NCBI GenBank assembly: GCA_905373605.1
Contig: CAJPTO010000022.1
Span: 1-23,139, forward strand
Source: an uncultured Prevotella sp.
GTDB taxonomy: Bacteria > Bacteroidota > Bacteroidia > Bacteroidales > Bacteroidaceae
Length of the DNA: 23,139 nt
Direction: 5' to 3'
Shown here piece after piece: positions 14,315 to 21,895 of the stretch. The first letter of the stretch is position 1, and the number at the start of each line of letters is the position of its first letter. Both the position numbers and the translations under genes were made by a program. The notes beneath the pieces are model-generated. The model saw only the letters and a list, made by a program, of their open reading frames with translations. It searched no databases and had not been told where the DNA came from.

Positions 14315-15508
14315 TTATACAAGCTTACCCAATGCATCTTTAATTCTGCGCATCGACTCGCGAAGATTGTCATCGCTGGTGGCATAACTTAGCCTTATGC
14401 ACTCCGGGTCGCCGAAAGCATCACCCGAAACCGTTGCCACATGTGCCACTTCCAAGAGGTACATGGCCAGGTCGGTGGCATTGTTGATAGCACACCCGTC
14501 GGTGTGCTTGCCGAAGAAGCTGCTGCACTTGGGGAAGAGGTAGAAAGCACCCTCGGGAACATTCACCTCCAGTCCGGGAATTTCCTTTGCCAGCTTCACC
14601 ACCAGGTTTCTTCTTCGTTCAAAAGCCAGCCGCATGTCTTCCACACAACCTTGGTCGAGCGTGTAAGCAGCCTCGGCAGCCTTCTGACTTACCGAGCAAG
14701 GGCCGCTGGTGTATTGTCCTTGCAGCTTGTTGCATCCTTTTATTATCCATTCGGGAGCGGCCATGTAGCCAATGCGCCAGCCCGTCATGGCGTAGGCTTT
14801 CGACACGCCGTTGACGATGATGCAGCGTTCTTTCATGCCATCAAACTGTGCGATGCTCTCGTGGCGGCCCACATAATTAATGTGTTCGTAAATCTCATCG
14901 GCCAGCACATAGAGGTCGTCGTGGTGTCTCACCACCTCAGCCAAGGCCTTCAGTTCCTCTTTAGAATATACGCTGCCCGTGGGATTGCTGGGCGAACAGA
15001 GGATGAGCATCTTTGTTTTGGGCGTGATGGCAGCCTCCAGTTGTTGCGGAGTCATCTTGAAGTTTTGGTCAAAGCCGGCATTGACATACACGGGTGTACC
15101 ACCAGCCAGCTTCACCATCTGCGGATAGCTCACCCAATAGGGCGTGGGCACAATCACCTCGTCGCCGTTGTTCACCAAAGCCATCACAGCGTTGCACACG
15201 CATTGCTTGGCTCCGTTGGACACCAGCACCTCGTCCAGGCCGTACTCCAAGTTGTTTTCCTTCATCAGCTTGGCCACAATGGCCTTTCTCAGTTCAGGAT
15301 AACCAGGCACGGGCGAGTAGCGCGAGTAGTTTTCATCCACAGCCTTCTTCGCCGCATCCTTGATATGGTCGGGCGTATTGAAGTCAGGTTCACCAACACT
15401 GAGGTTGATAACGTCGATTCCCTGTGCTTTCATTTCCCCACTCTTTTGCGACATAGCGAGTGTAGCCGAGGGTGAGAGCCGGTTTAGTCTGTCAGATAAT
15501 TGTGCCAT
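14315..15508 (-). CDS. Class I pyridoxal-phosphate aminotransferase (aspartate aminotransferase-like)
   Basis: A 397-residue fold-type I aminotransferase of the aspartate aminotransferase Ib-like group. It transfers an amino group between an amino acid, probably aspartate, and 2-oxoglutarate in the cytoplasm. The key residues are visible: the start INLSVGEPDF, SNGAKQ (phosphate-binding region), Asn175 in NPTG, Asp204 and Tyr207 in ADEIYEHI, the PLP-binding Lys237 in GVSKAYAMTGWRIGY, Arg245, and Arg372 in ECIRLSYA for the substrate carboxylate. All active-site residues are present, so it should be functional. Its specificity cannot be proved by sequence. It is a single gene with its own promoter, ending in TAA. 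Confidence 0.93.
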   Translation of the reverse strand: MAQLSDRLNRLSPSATLAMSQKSGEMKAQGIDVINLSVGEPDFNTPDHIKDAAKKAVDENYSRYSPVPGYPELRKAIVAKLMKENNLEYGLDEVLVSNGAKQCVCNAVMALVNNGDEVIVPTPYWVSYPQMVKLAGGTPVYVNAGFDQNFKMTPQQLEAAITPKTKMLILCSPSNPTGSVYSKEELKALAEVVRHHDDLYVLADEIYEHINYVGRHESIAQFDGMKERCIIVNGVSKAYAMTGWRIGYMAAPEWIIKGCNKLQGQYTSGPCSVSQKAAEAAYTLDQGCVEDMRLAFERRRNLVVKLAKEIPGLEVNVPEGAFYLFPKCSSFFGKHTDGCAINNATDLAMYLLEVAHVATVSGDAFGDPECIRLSYATSDDNLRESMRRIKDALGKLV

Positions 15509-15537
15509 ACATATTCTTGTTTAGAAGGTTCGTTCTG

Positions 15538-15545
15538 CAAATGTA
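15538..15545 (-). promoter_or_regulatory. Bacteroidota -7 box (TACATTTG) of the aminotransferase gene
   Basis: On the minus strand TACATTTG matches TAnnTTTG about 30 bases before the ATG at 15508, giving a short leader. The TTTTG upstream is about 24 bases away, a little beyond the ideal spacing. Confidence 0.6.
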
Positions 15546-15990
15546 CTTATTATATCACAGCTAACGAAACAAAAGCGACTTTATTTTACAAAAAAAGACG
15601 TTTTTCTTGTTTTGGCAACAAAAATAGGGTTTCGGCATGGCGAGAATTGTCTTATAATTTATGGCAGATGTAAAGCATTCTTCCACCTCAATGTAGGCAC
15701 AAAGCCAATAGCGGCTTACAACTTAACGTCCAAACGGCGATTTTGCATACAAGTTGACAATGTGCGACCGCAAACAGCCTTTCAAGGCGATTTTAGGTTG
15801 CACGACCAGCATTAATACTTCATCACAAAAATTGGCTTCGATTGGGAGCGTAGGATGCGTTTTCGATGGTTTCGCGGTTTACATTACGTCCCTGTTCAAA
15901 ACGAAGGCTGGCACTATAGCCAATTAAAAATGCTTTTGGGAAACAGCTCTTAGAAGGATGTAACATGTGCACAACATGGCGTTAACAAAT

Positions 15991-16020
15991 CCTCACGCAG
16001 AGGAAAGGAGAACACGGTGG
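15991..16020 (+). repeat. Degenerate CTCACGC-type repeat, copy 2 left
   Basis: It reads CCTCACGCAGAGG and then AAAGGAGAACACGGTGG. An inverted partner with the shared GGAGAACAC block stands at 16347-16374. Confidence 0.55.
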
Positions 16021-16171
16021 CCTCAACAAGCCTAGATAAACAAGACACGACATTACGCCTTGAGGGAGCAGAGCATGATGTTCTCGGCAATACAAGAAAC
16101 GCGAAGCGAGTTTTATAGCCAAGAAGAAATGGTTTTAGAGATTACTTGCCGGCTAGCGTTTGGGGACAGTT

Positions 16172-16190
16172 CTCACGCAGAGAGCGCAGA
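16172..16190 (+). repeat. Degenerate CTCACGC-type repeat, internal partial copy
   Basis: It reads CTCACGCAGAGAGCGCAGA, close to the start of the 2994 copy, and lies between the two outer copies at 15991 and 16374. Another partial, GAGAACGCGCAGA, occurs near 16232. Confidence 0.5.
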
Positions 16191-16346
16191 GATTATTCCG
16201 CCACAAGCACGTGTAGAAGATGGCATGCGCCGAGAACGCGCAGAAATAAAAAGCCTCAATTTCGTTGTTTCGCGAACACACACGCCCCTCGCTCTCCAGG
16301 CATCCAAGCATTGCGCCTAATCATTTTAAGCCATTATGTGGCTTAT

Positions 16347-16374
16347 CTCTGTGTTCTCCGCCACTCTGCATGCG
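16347..16374 (-). repeat. Degenerate CTCACGC-type repeat, copy 2 right (inverted)
   Basis: On the minus strand it reads CGCATGCAGAGTGGCGGAGA and then ACACAGAG, sharing GCAGAG and GGAGAACAC with the 15991 copy. The pair encloses about 325 bases. Confidence 0.5.
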
Positions 16375-16876
16375 TTTGATGATGCGTCAAGGACTGTAAG
16401 TGCGTCCGGTCATTTCGACGAGTGGCAAGGTGCTGTATCACACATATCGTGAAGTCGTCTTGACCTATTCTTACTTTCCACTTACAATTCGTATCCGCGA
16501 TTTGTTACCTAAGAACGCATCCAAATCTCACACTATCTGATGTTGACATGGCTTAAGGCATAATCCCTCTCGTGAAAATACCTATTGTCATGAGGAGCTA
16601 TTTCGCCAACCACGATAGTTGGCGTAACGATGAATTCTAAATGCCGACTATCATACATTAAAAGTCAAGATAACTTCAGCAGATTTCCAACGCAGTTTGC
16701 AAGAGGGGGAAGGAGGGAAAATGTATAACATTCAGCATATATTTTAACACAAAGAGTGGCCTCGAACATCACCAACAGCCCACTCGCCCGCAAATAATCC
16801 ATTCTCGTGCGAGGTAGATGTGTAGGAAATGGGGTGTTTTGCACAGACGGACACCACTGTTTTATGGTTTGCGATG

Positions 16877-16944
16877 ACATTTCCTATCGAAATGCCTTGC
16901 AAAATGCGGCATAAAGCAGTGCTTTTCGATAGAGATAGCACTGC
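16877..16944. repeat. Cluster of overlapping, mutually exclusive inverted repeats
   Basis: CTATCGAAA (16884-16892) is the exact complement of TTTCGATAG (16924-16932). GCAGTGCT (16916-16923) is the exact complement of AGCACTGC (16937-16944). The arms are interleaved, so as RNA they could form a pseudoknot-like fold or compete. A third, smaller hairpin CATTTC/GAAATG overlaps the first arm. No gene is attached. Confidence 0.6.
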
Positions 16945-17497
16945 AATCTCATAGAAATAGCTTTGTTAAATGATGCTTTTTACTGGCTGGCTAGGTCGAG
17001 ACCTACTTGTTTACAGACACTTAAGGTAAAATCACGAAGAAGTAAGTGGGCAGTGGATGCACACATAACATGCGTTAAGTGATGAAAATGGTGTACAAAG
17101 GGAGCTAAATGGTGGACGAGAAAATGGGTGTAGCCGACAATCTGGAGAACCTAAATGATGCAAAATGCCACATGCACCCTCAGAATTTCACCCAAAAGAA
17201 CTTCCCGAAACAAGAGAAAATGATGCATTTGCATGGTTAATGCCCTAGAAAAGTTCTAGAACAGTGCTGTGAATAGCACACCTTATGTAAAGTTTTTTCA
17301 TCAAAGTAGATTATCGTTAAAAAGAGTCACACCTCTATTATATACGCGCGCGCGAAGAGCCTTCTCATTTGTAGGATGCCAATAAGCACTCACCATATAC
17401 CATCAATGCAAAGAAGGGTGCGTGTGTCGGGTCATTGCCAAGTGAAATTGGATTTCTAAACAGAACGAGTGAAGCACATCCATACAACGCAAACAAT

Positions 17498-17714
17498 CCT
17501 CACGCGGTGAAGAAGGTGGGCGCGGAGGCTACGTTTGGCGCGAGTAAGGGCAGAACTCAGCACTTCGAGCATACGAGAACTACCGCTTTAAAAGTCACTT
17601 CATGTTTCTGGGATTGCTGAACACAGCGTGCTTCGTTTCCTCAAGACGCAGCGTTGTTCCCTGTTTATACAAGGTCATTGACGCCTCCGCGCTCAACTTC
17701 CCCACCGCGTGAGG
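17498..17714. repeat. 217-base inverted-repeat element (possible miniature element)
   Basis: The ends 17498-17529 and 17683-17714 are inverted copies matching at 28 of 32 positions, beginning CCTCACGCGGTG and ending GCGCGGAGGC. The 153-base interior has no gene. The ends belong to the same degenerate family as those at 2994, 3450, 15991 and 16374, and are its best-kept copies here. The structure resembles a miniature non-autonomous element, but target-site duplications are not evident. Confidence 0.6.
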
Positions 17715-17721
17715 GTTTATT

Positions 17722-17806
17722 TACGCCAGTTCGTGATAAGGAACAGCATCTTTTGTGAAGTCCTTTGTCGCGATAAGGAGTTGTTCCTTATCCAGAAACT
17801 GGCGTA
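17722..17806. repeat. Long imperfect hairpin, two-block stem
   Basis: TACGCCAGTT (17722-17731) pairs with AACTGGCGTA (17797-17806), and GATAAGGAACA (17735-17745) pairs with TGTTCCTTATC (17782-17792); the blocks are separated by short unmatched bases. The loop is 36 bases and holds another CGATAAGGAG, a partial third copy of the inner arm. It starts eight bases after the 217-base element. Confidence 0.75.
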
Positions 17807-18049
17807 TGGAATGACGATTGAGTAGAATACCGCTTAGTGGTTGACCTGTTTGCAGATCAGCGAAAGTTGAAAGCAAAATGGGCCTGCTTACTAAAAAATG
17901 GAAAGAAAAACCAAGGTTATTTTGGTATTATAGCCTCCATATCTTGTTACGCCACCGAAGTTTACCCACCTTCTTACCCCAACAAAATGGCTGTTTTACT
18001 CTTTTTTTTCGTAAAACAACTATTTTACAACAATTTGTTTCTGTTTTTT

Positions 18050-18081
18050 TTTGCAAGTAATATCCTTTTTTGTTAAATTTG
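18050..18081 (+). promoter_or_regulatory. Bacteroidota promoter about 400 bases upstream of the SusC-like gene
   Basis: TTTG (18050-18053), a 20-base spacer and TAAATTTG (18074-18081) fit the consensus. Transcription would start near 18088 and give a leader of about 390 bases before the ATG at 18481. I find no consensus promoter closer to the gene, though a promoter read by an alternative sigma factor cannot be excluded. Confidence 0.65.
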
Positions 18082-18190
18082 TCAGCGAATAACAACTGCC
18101 TGAATATGAAGCTAAGATGTTAGATGTAAGATTGAAGAGATAAGACGGATGAGGTAAGACAGAGGAGTAAAGCCAAATGTCCTGTGGGCA

Positions 18191-18275
18191 TTAGCCATTC
18201 TTTCACCTTTTCACCTTTTCACCTTTAAATGGTGTTAGCCATTCTTTCACCTTTTCATCCCTTTCATCCTTTCAC
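18191..18275. repeat. Octamer repeats (TTTTCACC type) with a 23-base direct duplication
   Basis: CTTTCACC, TTTTCACC and TTTTCACC stand in tandem at 18200-18223, and a second group at 18244-18275 has CTTTCACC, TTTTCATC, CCTTTCAT and CCTTTCAC. Each group starts with the same 23-base block beginning TTAGCCATTCTTTCACC (18191-18213 and 18235-18257). Both groups would be in the SusC leader RNA. Confidence 0.8.
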
Positions 18276-18322
18276 TTATAGCAGTTAGCCCAAATGCCTC
18301 GTTGCTAAGCGGCGAACAGCCT

Positions 18323-18434
18323 TATCAACTCATCAACTTATCAACTCATCAACTAATAAACTCATCAACTTATCAACTCATCAACTCATCAACTAAACAA
18401 CCCATCAACAGATAAGTTTGTAAACAAGTCAACA
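18323..18434. repeat. 14-unit tandem octamer array (CATCAACT/TATCAACT) before the SusC-like gene
   Basis: In steps of eight from 18323 the units are mostly CATCAACT or TATCAACT, with variants AATAAACT, AAACAACC and, at the right end, GATAAGTT, TGTAAACA and AGTCAACA. The array ends 46 bases before the start codon. It is poor in G and should stay unstructured as RNA. The same octamer family is at 3285-3356. Confidence 0.9.
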
Positions 18435-18480
18435 GAAATAGAGCCTAAATTGAATTAACTATATACATTAATCTTTAAAC

Positions 18481-21400
18481 ATGACTGAAATGGACGAAAA
18501 GCAGAAAAAGCCGCACGCCTTTTGGCGAATGTGCTTGGCCGCATTGATATGGATGGTGGCCAGCGCAATGTATGCGCAGAATATCACGGTGAGTGGAACC
18601 GTGAAAGACCCAACGGGCGAACCCGTCATCGGTGCTTCGGTAATGGTGCAAGGCACACGCACGGGCACCGTTACCAACATTGACGGCCATTACACCATCG
18701 AATGTTCACCGCAAGCCTCGCTCACGTTCTCGTACCTTGGCTTTAAGGCCAAGACTGTGGCCGTGAACGGGCGGCAGCAAGTGGACGTGGACTTTGAGGA
18801 CGATGCCACAGCGCTGAACGAAGTGGTGGTGACGGCCCTGGGCATCAAACGCGAAACCAAAGCCCTGGGATACGCAGTTACCGAAGTGAAGAGCGACGAA
18901 CTGGAACGCGCCAACACCGTTTCGCCCGTCACGGCACTGCAAGGTAAGGTGGCCGGCGTGGAGATTAGCCAGTCGGACGGCGGAATGTTCGGTTCAACCA
19001 AGATACAAATAAGGGGAGCTTCAACGCTCAGTGCCAACAACCAGCCCATCTTTGTGATAGACGGCGTGATACTTGACAACGCCACAAGCCGTTCGGGCGA
19101 CGCCGACTGGGACAGTAGCATCAACGATTACGGCAATCAGCTGAAGAATTTGAACCCAGACGACTTCGAAAGTGTGAGTGTGCTGAAAGGTGCAGCCGCA
19201 ACCGCACTCTATGGTTCGCGCGGACTGAACGGCGCAGTGGTGATTACCACAAAAAGCGGACGCGCTGGTAAGGGCGTTAGCGTGCGCTTCTCGCAAACAG
19301 TGGGAATAGAAACGGTGTACCGTTCGCCCGACTTGCAAAACCGATATATGGAGGGCTTGTTCCCAGGCGCGGTGGAATATGGCGACGAGTTCGCGAAAAC
19401 CGGCACCAAATGAGCCGACAACATGTCGACTTTTGCAAAGAACAGCAAGGGCGAATACTCGTTTATCGAACAATATGCCGGCTCCGCTTGGGGTCCAGAC
19501 ATCGCTTGGGCCGAGGGAAAGCAGTTCGAACAATACGATGGAACGATGGGTCCGGCCCGAATATTCAAGAACAACTACAAAGATGCCTACGACACAGGTG
19601 TAAACACCAACACCAACATCTCGCTGCAAGGCGGCAACGAGCGCACACAATTCTACGCTTCGGCCTCGTACAAGTATAACAAGGGCACTACGCCGCGCAA
19701 CACTTTCAACCGATTCTCGTTCTTAGGAAAGGCTTCGCAAAAGGTGGGCGACATCGTTACCGTGGACTTTAACGTTAACTTCACCCAGTCGCAACCGCGA
19801 AACGCACCCAGAAACATCGGCGAGCTATTCGCAACAGGCACTTTCCCACGCGAATACGACGTTAAGCGTTATCGCCACCTCTATAAAGGCGAACATGGCG
19901 GGCTGGCCGATGCCAAGTATGGCGACCAATATCGCGCCGTTCCTGGCCGCGGGTTGTGGTGGAGCATCTTCGAAAACGATTATAAACAAACCGAAACCGT
20001 GTTCCGCCCCGTGCTAAACCTCAACGTACAAGCACTGCCTTGGCTGCAATTGTCGGCTGGCGGTTCGTTAAACTATTATGCCGTTAACGGCGAATCGAAA
20101 AATCCAGGCAGCGGATATGCCAACGAAGGCGGCAGTTATGGCCTGTCGCACACAGAGACAACGCAAGAAAACCTCTACCTTGCAGCCAATGCCAACTACC
20201 AAATAAACGACGATTGGGAAGTGCACGGATTTCTTCGCGAAGAATATTTCAACCAACATGCGCAATATCATGCCGAAAGCACCAATGGCGGACTGATTGT
20301 ACCTAACCAATATTTCATCAAGAACTCTAAGCTGCAACCCAATGTAGATAGCTATAAGCACAACACCAAGCGCATCGTGTCTACCATCTTCATGGTGGGT
20401 GCAAGCTGGAAAAACCAATTGTTCCTCGATGTAACAGGTCGTAACGACTGGGCGTCGACGCTTGTCTACACCTATGGCACGGGTAACTTCTCCTACTTCT
20501 ACCCCTCCGTGTCGGGTTCGTGGATTATCACCGAGACTTTCAAAGACAAGCTACCTCGATGGGTGACGTTTGCCAAGGTGCGTGGCTCGTGGGCGCAAGT
20601 GGGTAACGACACTTCTCCCTATTCCATCAACTCGGGCTACGAACTTGCCAACTATCAACGCGGCGACCAAAAGGTGTTTGGCATGAAAATTCCCGACAAG
20701 ATGAAAGCCACCAACCTGAAACCCGAGCGTAAGAATGCTTGGGAAGTGGGCCTCGACTGGCGTTTCCTGGACAGCAGGCTAGGCCTAGACCTCACCTATT
20801 ATAAAGAGAACACCCGCGATCAGATAATGACTATCGACGTGCCTTGGCCTTCGGGCGTGAAGCAAAAGCTCATTAATGCGGGTAACATACAAAACTCGGG
20901 CTTGGAAATTGCCCTTAACACCACACCCATTAAAAGCGGCGACTGGCAATGGGACTTGAACCTAACCTACACCCGCAATAGGAATAAGATTGTGGAACTT
21001 AGTCCCGACGTGGCTTCGTACATCAACTTGGACGGTGCAGCCGACTATGGCAACTATCGTATCGCGTCTGTTGCCAAGGTGGGAGCAGACTATGGCATGC
21101 TTATGTCCGACTCGTGGATGAAGACAGATGAGAAAACAGGCAAGCCACTTGTGGGTTATGCCGGCTCTTACCACACGATATATTATAAACGTGGCGGAAC
21201 AGTTAAAGAGGTTGGCTCGATGTTGCCCGACTTCCTTGGCTCGCTTAACACCACCCTGCGCTGGAAAGACCTTAGCCTGTACGTGCTGTTCGATGCACGC
21301 TTCGGCGGCTACGTTGCTTCTTACAACTCGCGTTATGCCACAGCTTACGGCTATTCTGGCGCATCAGAGAAGTATCGCACGGGCATGACATGGACCACCA

Positions 21401-21882
21401 AACGCACAGACCCAAGCATAAAGGACCGCGTATTTACAGATGGTTACATCCCCGATGTGATTTTCGACCAAGGAACAGTGGTTACTGCGCCCGATGGAAC
21501 CAAGCAAGACGTCAGCGGCATGACCTATCAACAGGCTTACGAAAAAGGATTTGTTGAGCCGGCACACTTGCAATCGGCCACTTACTTCATGAATAGCTGG
21601 GGCAATGGCGTTATCAACGACGACTGGTTTAAGAAACTAAACTACATCTCCCTGCGCGAAGTAACCCTATCGTACAACGTTCCCCGCCGACTTTGCAGCT
21701 ACATCGGCGCAAAGACGTTGGCCTTAAGCCTCACGGGGCGCAACCTGGCCTACCTGCTTAACACTGCACCCAACCACGAAAACCCCGAATCGGTGCGTGG
21801 AACAGGGGCGGCACAGTTCCGCATGCGTTCGTTCATGCCTTACACAGCTAGCTATCTCTTCACCCTAAACGCCACTTTCTAA
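18481..21882 (+). pseudogene. SusC/RagA-family TonB-dependent receptor gene, interrupted by an in-frame TGA
   Basis: Read through its internal stop, this is one 1,133-codon SusC-like receptor. The signal peptide ends near residue 32 (AMYA, then Q). A carboxypeptidase-regulatory-like domain (about 35-105; DPTGEPVIGASVMVQGTRTG), the TonB box EVVVTALG (114-121), a plug domain (about 125-270; IQIRGASTL, QPIFVIDGV, GSRGLNGAVVITTKSG) and a 22-strand-type barrel follow, ending in FTLNATF. Codon 311 is TGA (19411-19413), just past the plug, and the frame then continues intact to TAA. The first part alone could not form a barrel, and the later part, from ATG 19423, would have no signal peptide. The tryptophan codon TGG or arginine codon CGA is a likely ancestor. 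SusC works with the SusD protein encoded 13 bases downstream to import glycans or peptides. Confidence 0.88.
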
Positions 21883-21895
21883 AAGCATTCTCATC

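Larger units (their letters stand above)
15546..18049. other. 2.5 kb region without a convincing gene, rich in inverted repeats
   Basis: Open frames of 60-90 codons occur but have no recognisable domains, and several run through repeats. I find no rRNA, tRNA or transposase. What can be seen is two convergent pairs of degenerate CTCACGC-type repeats (15991 with 16374; 17498 with 17714) and many short hairpins: TAAGCCA/TGGCTTA (16327-16345), CGCCAAC/GTTGGCG (16604-16624), the overlapping stems at 16877-16944, the palindrome GTTCTAGAAC near 17253, and the long hairpin 17722-17806. A (CG)5 run stands at 17345-17354. Near 17997-18030, GTTTTAC and GTAAAAC around a T-run form small alternative stems. 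This much structure without coding sequence suggests decayed DNA or unrecognised RNA. Confidence 0.6.

Noticed and set aside
14441..15475. 344-codon plus-strand open frame
   Set aside because: It is antisense to the intact aminotransferase gene, with no recognisable domain; the histidine/valine-rich composition is typical of a mirror frame.
15612..15815. 67-codon plus-strand open frame
   Set aside because: No recognisable motif or promoter, and it lies in repeat-linked non-coding sequence.
16958..16965. TAGCTTTG as a promoter for a small RNA
   Set aside because: It fits the -7 consensus, but no TTTG is found at 19-21 bases upstream and no terminator follows within reach.
17345..17354. (CG)5 run as a Z-DNA or regulatory site
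   Set aside because: Ten bases is short and there is no gene or other signal attached.
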